A stretch of 64,000 nucleotides of DNA from Amaranthus tricolor (lineage: Eukaryota; Streptophyta; Magnoliopsida; Caryophyllales; Amaranthaceae), in contig NC_080056.1 in assembly GCF_026212465.1 (NCBI RefSeq), positions 21,866,482-21,930,481 of the forward strand, in the 5' to 3' direction. The position numbers were made by a program, and so were the translations under genes. Under the pieces are notes generated by a model that was not told where the DNA came from, made no database searches, and was given only the letters and a program-made list of their open reading frames with translations. Each line of letters opens with the position of its first letter. Within the stretch, counting starts at the first letter, position 1. This document shows, one piece after another, positions 21,462 through 32,699 of this stretch.

Positions 21462-22141
21462 TATTCTATACTACTCTAGTATGTTCTAGTATTTACAAGA
21501 TAGAGCTAGAACCTTCTAGCACCTTCCAGACCTTTCTTGAGTATGCTAGTACTTTCTAGCATACTCTAGTACCTTCATGAATGTGCTAGATGCCACTAGC
21601 ACATTCTAGATCCTTCATGAGTGTTCTAGATACTTCTAGAACACCTTAGAATAGTCTAGAAGCCGCTAGACCATTCTAGAAACTTCCTGATGCTTCTTAT
21701 GTCGAAAATGCCTAGAAAAATGTGAAATTGACGATACGGACCGAACCAACTGTGTTTGGGCCGTGTCACTTCTACGCTAAAATCCAATAAGCTTTTGACA
21801 GCTCAATCACGTCAAAACGAGACGCAACAGTGTGAGTCATATGAACAGGGTTGGAAAAGTCAAGATAACAAAGTTTGACCTGCCGTAACCGCAATGTTAG
21901 ACTAACGGCCTAACGGGAAGTGTAACTTATAGTGTTTGTGGGGTGGCAATTTCGTATAATGATTACGGTCGTTAGTAGTGGCGCATATTTGACGAGTTTT
22001 GCTTTACATTGGTAACTCCATTTCTTAATTGTTAATAAACCTCAAACATCATAAATTTAAAATACAAATGTTAATTGATCTAAATATCTAGTTTTATAGA
22101 TAATTAACTAAGATCTTTTTTCATACACATGGAATGTAGGT
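21462..22141. other. Right flank of CACTA; CTAGA-rich old repeat
   Basis: Positions 21462-21680 hold many TTCTAGAA-like words, including TTCTAGATACTTCTAGAA at 21624-21641, which has the alternating TTC/GAA spacing of a heat-shock element with one mismatch. It continues the repeat at 16400-16896 that the CACTA element split. No gene is seen in the rest; the region ends at the TAGGT target duplication of Sirevirus D (22137-22141). Confidence 0.45.
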
Positions 22142-23638
22142 TGTAGACTCAATTAGGAACGGGAACAGCAACAAGAGGGGGGGGGGTGAATTGTTGTTGT
22201 TACTAGTTTAAGCGTTTTTGTCCTATTTTTGCGGAATTGAATAAAATAAATAAAGCTTAAACTTAGAGCGAAATAATTAAAAGAGACAAACGATTTTTAC
22301 GTGGAAACCTTCTAGGCCTAAATAGAAGGAAAAACCACGACCCCTCGAAATTTCTTAATTCTCCACTATGTTTAAGGCAACTCGTTACAATTACATTAAA
22401 CATCTTACTTCACTCGAAGCGCATCAACTAGGCCAACTTCTCTCTCAAATTGCTTCACTCAAAGCAACAAACTTAGCTTCACTAAAAGCTAAACTCCACA
22501 CTAGCTTCACTAAAAGCTATATCCTTAGCTTTACTCAAAGTTATTCTCTTCTCTAGCTTTACTAGAAGCTTTCTAATTCCCCCTAGACTCACCCAAGTCT
22601 AGTTACAAAGATTCTCTTAAAAACCCTTACAAATGGATAAAAATTCTCTAAAAATAAAATCAATAAGTTGCACAAGAAAATATTATAAATTAATTGGCAT
22701 TTTTAAAACAAAATTTTCTTGTAAAAATTCTCCCAAAATTACGTATGATTTAATGGCTCATACTAAGGCGAGTTTTGAAGAATAACCGAGTCCACTATTT
22801 ATAGAGCTAAAATCCCTAATAAAAAGGAATATTCCAACCCATTATTCCTTATCCAAAATAATCATGGGAATAATGTGGATTAAACTACCAGACGGTTATT
22901 TCCACAAGACTTGAATAAATCAAGCATACGGTTAAAACAACAATAACCGTTGTTCCCTAATAATAGGTTCCGTTCCCTTAAACAACAGTTTCTTCAGCAA
23001 CAGTTCCTGTTCCCATAATAATGGCTGGAACTTTATGCTATTTATAGAAACGGTTATACTTAATAAGAATGGTTACATGCTAACTAATTATAGGAATGAT
23101 AACCTATTTTCTAAGATAAAGACCGGTTAAAAATATTAGCAAAGACTTTTTCAACAACAGCTATTCCTATATTTAGCAAATCCAATATTTACTAAATATA
23201 GATCCTAAAATAAAGGATCTTTATTTAGAGACTCATACGTAAAGTAATTTTTAGAAAACTTTTTGCCAAATTATAATAATTAAATGCAACAAATTAATTT
23301 CAGTACATTAACTAAAAATAATACTTATAAATAAATAACCAGAATTTCCAGTTAACGTAGGCTGACTCCAGTTCAGGAAGAGTGTGTTGTCTCCAATTTC
23401 CAGTTTTGTTAGAACATCCAACTTAGGAACAGTAGACCTGTTGTCTCCATTTTACATCCCAAGCGATATACTTCTTCTAACATCTTTCGGATCCTTTTGA
23501 CACGTACATTTCCATGAACCAAGTCATAGGTACTATCAACGATAATAATCACGACCGGATATCGACCTGCACACAATCTCTAAAAACATATTTGTTTAAA
23601 TAAAGTGTAGTCATCATCAAAACTTAAGAGGTCCAACA
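22142..23638 (-). repeat. 3' LTR of Sirevirus D (1497 bp)
   Basis: On the plus strand it begins TGTAGACTCAATT and ends GGTCCAACA. It includes degenerate repeats of GCTTCACTAAAAGC-like words at 22405-22570. A G-homopolymer near 22178-22187 is longer than in the partner LTR. Confidence 0.93.
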
Positions 23639-24456
23639 AATTCCCCCTTTTTGATGATGACAAACTTTTAAACAAACTTAAAACAAAATAGAGTAAAACC
23701 AATGTTGAAGAGCATGTTAGAGATTAAAACAACTTTTCTTAACTTAGTAAATATATTTTACCAAACATATCATGAATCAAATTACTCTAAACATAAACAC
23801 AACAAAAACTCATACATTTTCAGCATAGAACATAAGCAGTGGTTCCAGTAAATGATCTCAACAAGTAATACAGTTCATCGTAATCATAAGCATCAGAGCA
23901 TCAATCTTGATCATAAGCATCAGAGCATCAATCTTGATCATAAGCATTAGAGCATCAATCATTAACAAAAGGTGTTAACTATATACTGACAATAGATTAA
24001 CTATACTTTGACAATCACAGCACACAAACAATAACAACAAGCAATAAACAATCATCAAATCATCATCAGATCATGAATCATAAACCTTAATCCTAATGTC
24101 CAACATAATACATTTAATCAGAGCTAAGCATATAAGCATTATTTAAGTTTGTGTCAGATTCCCCCTTTTGACATCATTCAAAAAGAATTGGAGCTATCAA
24201 ACCACAACACTAAGCATATAGTCATAGTCAAAGAGAGAATAAGGATGCACAAAGTAAAAAGCAGTAACAATGAATGCAAACAAGATCAACTATGATTAAT
24301 CTTCACAGGCAGTTAGTAGCATAAAAGAAAATGTAGTTCATAGTAGGAATTAGACAAATAGTACCCCAGCTGGTAAAATTGAAAAGCATAAAAAGATTGT
24401 TTGTTGATAGTGATGGTTGCGACAAAAAAGAATATATTGAAAAGTATCAGGAGGAA
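23639..24456 (-). promoter_or_regulatory. Element D 3' spacer with polypurine tracts and 31-33-bp repeats
   Basis: On the minus strand, AAAAAGGGGGAATT (revcomp of 23639-23652) abuts the LTR and is the polypurine tract. A second tract, AAAAGGGGGAATC, is at about 24159-24171. Three tandem copies of a roughly 31-33-base unit containing CATAAGCATCAGAGCATCAA lie at about 23884-23962. No gene is seen. Confidence 0.7.
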
Positions 24457-25994
24457 TTAAGATGCAGGAGCTTCATCATCTATATATTTTGTTTCCACCT
24501 CCGCAGTATCCAATTTTTCACCCAGACGAGCCTCCATTTGAGTCATCTGGTCAGTTAGTGAGGCTAAGGAAACACGAACTTCATCTTGAAATTTAAATAA
24601 GCGATCCTGCAATTCATCAAGTTTGAGGAGAATGAAGTATAAAGGAGCTGTAGGAACTGTTGTCTGGTCAAAGCCTTGGTGTGGAGATGTGTGAACAGGT
24701 GGTGGTGAAGTTGGTATTGGTGATGGTGGTGGTGATGGGATGATGGAGTGGTATGCTTTGGTGAGGAGAAATGACTTGGTTCAGCCCCAAAGTCATCATC
24801 AAGATCAACTACAGGTCTTTTCCCTTTGGCAGCAAGCCTTCTGCTCTTCCTTGAGGTTGAGCAAGACTGCTTCACAGTAGGCACATATACCTCCTCCTTA
24901 CAAACACCAATGTCCTCCTTCTCCTTATCAGAAAGAACAGTCTCTTGTTCCTTATCTCTAGATCCTTCCTTTTCCTGTTCCTCCATTTCAACCTCTCCCT
25001 TTTCAGTTTCCTGCTCATTATCAAAATTAACATTGAATGTTTCAACAACGTTTTCAAGGGTCCCATTCTCATTTAATTTAAGGTGTAAGTTATTTAAGCA
25101 CTTGGCACCTATCATATTGTTCGAACCCATGGGAAAGTTTTGTCCTTCAAGTGGAACACCCATCTTCCTAAAAATCCAAGTCAGCAAACCTCCATATCCA
25201 ATCACACAACCTTTAGAAATACATTCACTTAAGTGAGAGATCATTAAAGAGGGAAAATTGATTTTAATATTGTTAGCCATGCAGTAAATTAGGGTTGCAT
25301 CTCGCAGACTTACTTCACTGCGTTTGAAATTTCGCGGCAAAACATATCTACGAGCAATGTTATACAGCAATTTGTGTAAAGGGGACAGTGCATTATGGCT
25401 GACCTTCCTTCGTTTTTCAGTGATCCTTAAAAATTTCAAAACATCCTTTTCATCTATTTCAAAGAAAGTTATCTTTTATCCAACATAATAAACATCAAAT
25501 CCATTTGCGGGCACACCTAGCCATTCCCCCAATTTTTGATTGTTAAACTCTATTTTAACTTCTTTAACAGAACTCGAAAAAACACCATGATTAAGCAAAA
25601 AATTCGAGACAAACTCACGCATCAGTTTTGGGTATAATGGATTGCAGCAATATTCTGCGATCAAAGATTCCCAAGACTGAGTCTGTAATATAGTGTGTAC
25701 CTGAGGAAAAAAGGTTGAATCATACCATTTTTTGTCTAAACCAAACCCAACCATCATTTCTTTTGACACTTCTTCAGTGTTCAAGTTAACATCGACTTTT
25801 GCCTTCTTTGTTGAAGATGATCTATTTGAAGCGGTCGGTCTTTTTCTGTTGTTCCTTGCTTGCCTTTTAGAGCCACCAGGAGTGTCCTGCTGTTCTTTTG
25901 AAGATGACTCTTGAGCAGTTAATAAAGGTGTTGGGTGGATAATTCTTAAAGGCTTAGGTTATTTCATTTTGGGTGTACAGCTCTTGGTTTTCAT
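24457..25994 (-). pseudogene. Sirevirus D extra 3' ORF (divergent relative of those in A and B)
   Basis: The frame opens at ATG 25994 and runs with TAA codons near codon 12 and at 25476-25478, then to 24564 in the same frame. N-terminal basic clusters (SKRQARNNRKRP, STKKAKVDV) precede a domain of about 200 residues (KKWYDSTFFPQVHTI, LMREFVSNFLL, VKIEFNNQKLGEWLGVP, YNIARRYVLPRNF). An acidic Glu/Lys stretch and a basic SRKSRRLAAKGKRP follow. After a probable frameshift near 24740 the other frame gives a Pro-rich linker and a coiled coil (LLKLDELQDRLFKFQDEV, LTDQMTQMEARLGEKLD) ending at 24457. The plan matches copies A and B, but the sequence is far diverged. No membrane span is seen; function unknown. 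Confidence 0.7.
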
Positions 25995-26488
25995 GGTGAT
26001 TTGATGAGTTGATGGAGCGAGATTTTGCAGAAAATGTGAAAAGATGAAGATGATTTTGGGATTCAGAGTTGATTGCGTTTGAGGATGAAGGGTTTAGGGC
26101 TTGACGTGTGCGAGTGTATAAAATGAATGTGAGGGGACGTGTGTTTAGGTGATTCATGTTCCTTATTTAATTCGCGCATATGAACACAAAATGTGAAATG
26201 GAAACAGACGGATTTAGTGAAGAACTATGATGATTTAACTCCCGCTATTTTAATGGAAATTGCTGGGTAAACGTATGTAAATATATTTTATGAAATAAAA
26301 TAAATGAAAATTTTACGCTACTACAGTCTGATCAAATTAAACATGCAATCATAAGAGCATTCACAGTATATGCTTTCAAATAGTGCGTACCTGATCCTTT
26401 TGATAATCGATTTTTCAATCAAGATTTTGTGGTTGATCGACCTTTTCAATTTTCATTCTGTCTTTAAGGATCACATATGTCACTCACT
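25995..26488 (-). promoter_or_regulatory. Spacer between pol and extra ORF in element D
   Basis: No gene is seen. On the minus strand a TATA-like CATTTTATACACTCG lies about 120 bases before the extra-ORF ATG (near 26110-26125), comparable to the TATA-like block upstream of the corresponding ORF in A and B. A promoter role is inference. Confidence 0.35.
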
Positions 26489-28206
26489 TCAATGCAACTT
26501 GATCATGCCAAGTTCCAATCTCATTTTTTCATGTTGTTCCCTTGGAAGCGGTTTAGTCATGATATCTGCTATTTGCTCGTTGGTGTTTACATGCTTGAAT
26601 ATAATATTTTTATTTTCAACATTATCCTTAAGAAAATGATGCCTAATGTGGATGTGTTTTACTCGCGAATGATGCACTGGATCTTTAGATATGCATATGG
26701 CACTGGTATTATCACATAAATAGAAACACATTAAAACTTAATACCAAAATTTCTTAGCTGCTGTTTTATCCAAAGCATTTGGGAACAACAAGCTGCTGCT
26801 GCTACGTATTCAGCTTCGGCAGTGGATAATGCAATAGTGTTTTGTTTCTTTGAACACCATGACACTAAACATGAGCCAAGAAATTGTACCATACCTGACG
26901 TACTTTTTCTATTTACCACATCTCCTGCATAATCTGCATCACTAAAACCTTTCAAATCATAGACATCACTTTTAGGGTAAAATAAGGACAAGTCATCTGT
27001 TCCCTTCAAATATCTTAAAATTCGTTTAACTGCAGTGAGATGTGATTCTTTAGGATTTGATTGAAATCTAGCACAGAAACCAACACTAAAAGCAATATCG
27101 GGTCTACTAGCAGTTAGATATAATAAAGAGCCAATCATGCCTCTATACATAGTTTGATCAATATTTGTTCCATTTGGGTCTTCATCTAATCTAACATTTG
27201 TAGCCATAGGTGTATTGTTGGTTTTAGCATTATTTAAGCCATATTTCTTGAGAAGTTCTTTTATATATTTTTGTTGGTGAATAAAGATACCATTAGCTGT
27301 TTGTTTAATTTGTAACCCAAGGAAAAATTTTAGTTTTCCCATCATACTCATTTCAAATTCATTACTCATTAGGTTAGCAAATTCTTTACACAACAGTTCA
27401 TTGGTGGCTCCAAAAATAATATCATCAACATATATTTGAGCAACTAAAATATCCGAACCTCTATTCTTAAAGAATAAGGTTTTGTATATTTTGCCTCTTA
27501 CAAAGTCATTTTGAATCAAAAACTTTGATAGTCTTTCATACCATTGCCTAGGAGCTTGTTTCAAGCCATAAAGAGCTTTATCAAGCTTGTAGACATGATC
27601 AAGACAAGAGGTGTTTTCAAAGCCTGGGGGTTGTTCAACAAAAACTTCTTCATCAAGAAAACCATTTAAGAAAGCACATTTCACATCCATTTGATATAAT
27701 TTAAAGTTCATGAATGCAGCAAAAGAAATTAAGATTCTTATAGCCTCTAACCTTGCTACCGGTGCAAATGTCTCTGTATAATTAATACCCTCTTGTTGAT
27801 TGTACCCTTTGACCACGAGGATCCATTCGGAATCCTTTAGAGCTTCTTCGTGATTTTTGGGTTCAAGTGATGATAGGAACGCAAAGTGTACACAAAAGTT
27901 TCTCATTTGAGATCTAGTTTGTGTTCCCCTATTCAAATCACTTATAATCAAATCAAGAGGATGATAACTTTGATATTTCCAAGGTTTGGGCACAAATTCT
28001 CTTGTGGGAACAGTAGCATGTTCTGGTTCATCAGCTTGATTGACATTTGGTTTAGCTACTGGATCAACTTGCTCGTCTGTGGGAACAGTTGTATTGGGAA
28101 CAGTCTGTTGGTTTTGAAGTACCGGTTGTTCCTGATCAAGATCGTTCCTTTCTGCCTCTTCTGGGATCAGTTGTTCACCTGTTGTTCCTTGATCTTGCAT
28201 TTTCAT
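26489..28206 (-). pseudogene. Sirevirus D reverse transcriptase and RNase H
   Basis: This continues the integrase frame after an in-frame TAG at 28222-28224. It includes a Gln/Pro/Thr-rich linker, RT ([76 protein letters not shown]) and RNase H ([37 protein letters not shown]). Compared with copy B, about 50 residues are missing in frame between DSEWI and VVKGYNQ, removing conserved N-terminal RT sequence. At about 26731 the frame shifts and the last stretch (YLCDNTSAICISKDPVHH, ADIMTKPLPREQHE) continues to 26489. Not functional. Confidence 0.9.
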
Positions 28207-28221
28207 TTCTTCTTCATCATT

Positions 28222-29556
28222 CTATAGATTTGCAAGACCTATCTTAAAATTATTTGTATCCTGTTCACTTGAAAAAAAGTTAGTTTCATCGAAGATTATG
28301 TGAACAGATTCTTCCACGCTCATTGTTCTTTTGTTATAAACTCTGTAAGATTTACTATGTGATGAGTAGCCAAGAAATACTGCTTCATCACTTCTTTCAT
28401 CAAACTTCCTTATATTTCGTTTTCCATTCACATGAACAAAACATTTGCATCCAAACACATGAAAATAGGAAATATTTGGTTTAACACCTTTAAGCAATTC
28501 ATAGGGTGTCTTTGAAGTGATTGGTCTTATTAATACACGATTCAAAATATAACATGTAGTATTAACAGCTTCGGCCCAAAACTTTCTAGGTAGACCACTA
28601 GCAATTAACATGGTTCTTGCCATTTCCTCTAAAGTCCTATTTTTCCTTTCTACTACACCATTTTGTTGTGGTGTTCGTGGTGCCGAAAAATTATGACTTA
28701 ATCCATGTTCATTGCAATAATTCATGAAACTTGAATTTTCGAATTCTCTTCCATGATCTGACTTTATGTGAATAATTTGATTATTGGTAGATTTTTGTAT
28801 TTTGTTAGCGAAAGAAACAAACTCATCAAAAGCTTCATCTTTACTAACTAAAAATAAAATCCAAGTAAATCTACTGTAATCATCAACAATTACAAACACA
28901 TATCTTTTGCCACTACGGCTTTGTGTTCTCATAGGTCCACATAGATTTATATGTAATAATTCAAGTGGTTTAGTGGTGGTCACAATATTCTTTGATTTAA
29001 AAGATGATCTCATTTGTTTTCCTTTGGCACAAGGATCACAAATTTCATCCTTAAGGAATTTTATAGCTGGTAGTCCTCTAACTGGGTCTTTTGATCTTAA
29101 TTTATTAATCAATGTGTAACTAGCATGACCTAGACGCCTATGCCAAAGAAGTGGGTCGTCTTCTATAACGCTTAGACACGTTAGACTGGTTTTGGGAACA
29201 GTGTCTAGGTTCACTACATAGGTGTTCCCTTTTTTGATTCCCTCAAGAACGATGTCTCCTGTGTCATTCCTAGAAATAATGCACTTTTCAGAAGTAAAGT
29301 TCACAGAGTTACCTTTATCGCAAAATTGAGAAATGCTAAGTAAGTTATGTTTCAAATTCTCGACTAAAAATACATTATCGATAGCATGGGAACACGACCT
29401 TCCAACTTTTCCTTTGGCAATTATCTCACCCTTCATATTGTCACCGAAGGTTACTGTTCCTCCATCATAGGCTTCAAGTGAGAGAAATTTAGATTTGTCA
29501 CCTGTCATGTGCTTAGAACACCCACTGTCGAGATACCATGAGCTGTTCCCCCTCAC
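28222..29556 (-). CDS. Sirevirus D protease and integrase (pol N-terminal part)
   Basis: An intact 444-codon segment. It starts in the protease (WYLDSGCSKHMTG), then the GAG-pre-integrase region (HNLLSISQFCDKG) and the zinc-binding LWHRRLGHAS ... CDPCAKGKQ. The integrase core has VIVDDYSRFTWILF, SDHGREFEN and PQQNGVVERKNRTLEEM (D-D-E), and a C-terminal GCKCFVHVNG ... FLGYSSHSKSYRVYNKRT. The Met at 29556 is only the first Met after an upstream break; the natural frame comes from gag. It ends in a TAG just before the linker to RT, in the same frame as the following RT entry, so this is one nonsense mutation. Confidence 0.92.
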   Translation of the reverse strand: MRGNSSWYLDSGCSKHMTGDKSKFLSLEAYDGGTVTFGDNMKGEIIAKGKVGRSCSHAIDNVFLVENLKHNLLSISQFCDKGNSVNFTSEKCIISRNDTGDIVLEGIKKGNTYVVNLDTVPKTSLTCLSVIEDDPLLWHRRLGHASYTLINKLRSKDPVRGLPAIKFLKDEICDPCAKGKQMRSSFKSKNIVTTTKPLELLHINLCGPMRTQSRSGKRYVFVIVDDYSRFTWILFLVSKDEAFDEFVSFANKIQKSTNNQIIHIKSDHGREFENSSFMNYCNEHGLSHNFSAPRTPQQNGVVERKNRTLEEMARTMLIASGLPRKFWAEAVNTTCYILNRVLIRPITSKTPYELLKGVKPNISYFHVFGCKCFVHVNGKRNIRKFDERSDEAVFLGYSSHSKSYRVYNKRTMSVEESVHIIFDETNFFSSEQDTNNFKIGLANL

Positions 29557-29572
29557 TTGGACCTGAAAGAAA

Positions 29573-30520
29573 TTAATTGTTAGTTACAGGAACCCAGGCT
29601 GTCTTGGGTTCCTTGTCGATTTTACATGAATCATTTTTCTTATTCTGAATGTTATCGACATAGTTTCTGTTGGAGACAGTGTACTGTTCCTTTTTGGTGC
29701 ACTGGTCCTTCAGATGACCAGTTCCTCCACAGAAGGAACAGAATCTGTCACTGGGAAGATCAACGTAAGCTTTCTTCTTCTTGTTATTCTTAATTTGGCA
29801 TCTTGAATCCATTTGGGAGTATTTTTGATTTTCCCTTTTTCTTTTGAATTTAATTCAAGCTTATCATCATTGTTACGGTTGGATTCTAGATTCAACTTTA
29901 AATTTTGAAAATCATTGCACAAATCTTTAGATGCACCATTCAATTCTTTATTCAAGCCTAATAATTTGTATTGCGAAACTCATTATTAAGAATAACATTT
30001 TCTTTTTTTAAATTCTCTCTATATTTTCCTTTAGAATTATGTTTTGATCCAACAAACCGAAAAATCTGTTTTGGACATCGTATCTAAAGGTGTTTATATA
30101 GGAGACATGGTCTTTGCTTACCTTGAGTTCTTTTTCTAATTGGAGACACTTAACATTGCAATTTTCAAGTTTAGCTTGTGTCTCCTTTAGCAACTCTGTT
30201 AATATATTTTTACTCAATTTGGATGGATAGATAGAAAATTAGTTAGAAGAACATACCTGCTTTATGGCAAGGACATTAATTTCCATCTTCTGAAAATCTT
30301 CTTTTTCAAATTCGTTTATAGGTTTGGGAACAATTTCATGATTGGAGTTAGTAGTGATTACCTCAAAGTCTCCAACATGACTCTCCAAACTTGATAATTT
30401 TCCGCTTTGATGAAGATCTCCATGCTATGTTTGGGAACAATTCCATTCGCTCGTTCATAATTGACATTTTTCGGGAACACCAGGATTCTGCCCTCAGGGT
30501 TTCCTGATCTACTGGGAACA
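29573..30520 (-). pseudogene. Sirevirus D gag remnant (mostly deleted)
   Basis: From the 5' side on the minus strand: a gag N-terminal scrap with IKAENYQVWRV (about 30400), then a jump to a coiled-coil segment (LLKETQAKLENCNVKCLQLE, 30217-30008), a linker, and a single CCHC knuckle CSFCGGTGHLKDQC near 29740. The central gag domain present in copy C is absent, and several frame changes occur. The knuckle leads into the protease entry after a short gap. Particle formation from this copy is not possible. Confidence 0.75.
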
Positions 30521-30522
30521 GG

Positions 30523-30534
30523 GCTCTGATACTA
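30523..30534 (-). promoter_or_regulatory. Primer-binding site of element D
   Basis: On the minus strand this reads TAGTATCAGAGC, one mismatch from the TGGTATCAGAGC complement of plant initiator tRNA-Met. It lies two bases from the 5' LTR end, as in copy C. Confidence 0.85.
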
Positions 30535-30536
30535 AT

Positions 30537-32032
30537 TGTAGACTCAATTAGGAACGGGAACAGCAACAAGAGGGGGGGTGAATTGTTGTTGTTACTAGTT
30601 TAAGCGTTTTGCCCTATTTTTGCAGAATTGAATAAAATAAATAAAGCTTAAACTTAGAGCGAAATAATTAATAGAGACAAACGATTTTTACGTGGAAACC
30701 TTCTAGGCCTAAATAGAAGGAAAAACCATGACCCCTCGGGATTTCTAAATTCTCCACTATGTTTAAGGCAACTTGTTACAATTACATTAAACATCTTACT
30801 TCACTCGAAGCGCATCAACTAGGCCAACTTCTCTCTCAAATTGCTTCACTCAAAGCAACAAACTTAGCTTCACTAAAAGCTAAACTTCACACTAGCTTTA
30901 CTAAAAGCTATATCTTTAGCTTTACACAAAGCTATTCTCTTCTCTAGCTTCACTAGAAGCTTTCTAATTCCCCTTAGACTCACCCAAGTCTAGTTACAAA
31001 GATTCTCTCAAAAACCCTTACAAGAGGATAAAAATTCTCTAAAAATAAAATCAATAAGTTGCACAAGAAAATATTATAAATTAATTGGCATTTTTAAAAC
31101 AAAATTTTCTTGTAAAAATTCTCCCAAAATTACGTATGATTTAATGGCTCATACTAAGGCGAGTTTTGAAGAATAACCGAGTCCACTATTTATAGAGCTA
31201 AAATCCCTAATAAAAAGGAATATTCTAACCCATTATTCCTTATCCAAAATAATCATGGGAATAATGTGGATTAAACTACCAGACGGTTATTTCCACAAGA
31301 CTTGAATAAATCAATCATACAGTTAAAACAACAATAACCACTGTTCCCTAATAATAGGTTCTGTTCCCTTAAACAGCAGTTTCTTCAGCAACAGTTCCTG
31401 TTCCCATAATAATGGCTGGAACTTTATGCTATTTATAGAAACAGTTATACTTAATAGAAATGGTTACATGCTAACTAATTATAGGAATGATAACCTATTT
31501 TCTAAGATAAAGACCGGTTAAAAATAATAGTAAAGACTTTTTAAACAACAACTATTCCTATATTTAGCAAATCCAATATTTACTAAATATAGATCCTTAA
31601 ATAAAGGATCTTTATTTAGAGACTCATACGTAAAGTAATTTTTAGAAAACTTTTTGCCAATTAATTATAATAATTAAATGCAACAAATTAATTTCAGTAC
31701 ATTAACTAAAAATAATAATTATAAATAAATAACCAGAATTTCCAGTTAACGTAGGCTGACTCCAGTTCAGGAACAGTGCGCTGTCTCCAATTTTCAGTTT
31801 TGTTAGAACATCCAACTTAGGAACAGTAGACCTGCTGTCTCCATTTTACATCCCAAGCGATATACTTCTTCTAACATCTTTCGGATCCTTTTGACACGTA
31901 CATTTCCATGAACCAAGTCATAGGTACTATCAACGATCATAATCACTACCGGATATCGACCTGCACACAATCTCTAAAAACATATCTGTTTAAATAAAGT
32001 GTAGTCATCATCAAAACTCAAGTGGTCCAACA
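30537..32032 (-). repeat. 5' LTR of Sirevirus D (1496 bp)
   Basis: Partner of the LTR at 22142-23638 with the same ends (plus strand TGTAGACTC...GTCCAACA). The differences I see are scattered substitutions and homopolymer length changes. The target duplication TAGGT follows at 32033-32037. Confidence 0.94.
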
Positions 32033-32699
32033 TAGGTTGTGCATGTGTTTGCGTAGACCCAGACTCAAATTACTATTTTAAAAGCTCGATAAATATTAAA
32101 TTGTATAGTAATGGTATAAAATTCAAAAGAACGAAGTTGAAATCATTTTATCACACATGAAAAGATGAATGTTTGAGTTAATCATTACTAATATCTTAGA
32201 TTCAAATGCGTCAATTATTTAATTGCAGTCATAAGTGTGAATTGATTATTTCAAGAAACTTTTAAATTTTTTTGAATTTCTTAGCTTCATTTAATTCTTC
32301 TTTTCAGTTCCGGTGTATATTGTTGTCCATATGTTAGTTATGTATTTCACATTGGAGAAAGTGCAATGAGGATACTACTTTATAATTTTGAGCAGTAACG
32401 TCTAATATTGCTACTATTTCATAGTAGAAACTAATTAATGGAAAAAAAGACTTGTAAATCGGTTATCTTTTCACATCTTCTAGGCATAAGAAATGTATAA
32501 TCGGATCATGGTCTAAGAAGGGAATGAAGGTAACAAGCCATACCTAAAAAGGAGGATGAGGCCAAGAATTCTCTAGCTCGAGATTTATCCTGAAAGAGAT
32601 AGGTTCCTGCAATGAAATTGAGTGAGTGAAATTGAATCCACCAGCTTACATCTTATTATACACGCTTGGTCCTTAATCAAAAAATTAGAAAAAAATACA
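32033..32699. other. Intergenic sequence, possibly the 3' end of copia H
   Basis: No gene is recognised. It continues the sequence interrupted by element D at 22141. Near 32640-32690 the minus strand has GTGTATAATAAGATG and AT-rich text that could be an LTR end of the adjacent copia remnant, but ends cannot be fixed. Confidence 0.3.

Larger units (their letters stand above)
22142..32032 (-). mobile_element. Complete Sirevirus-type copia element D (9891 bp)
   Basis: Two near-identical LTRs (22142-23638 and 30537-32032) flank a minus-strand interior with gag, pol and an extra ORF. The 5-bp flanks TAGGT at 22137-22141 and 32033-32037 are identical, giving the target duplication. A primer-binding site complementary to initiator tRNA-Met lies two bases inside the 5' LTR, and a polypurine tract lies next to the 3' LTR. 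LTR similarity suggests a fairly recent insertion, but gag is largely deleted and pol and the extra ORF carry stops and frameshifts. Confidence 0.95.

Noticed and set aside
24826..25236. 136-codon plus-strand ORF
   Set aside because: Antisense shadow of the extra ORF of Sirevirus D.
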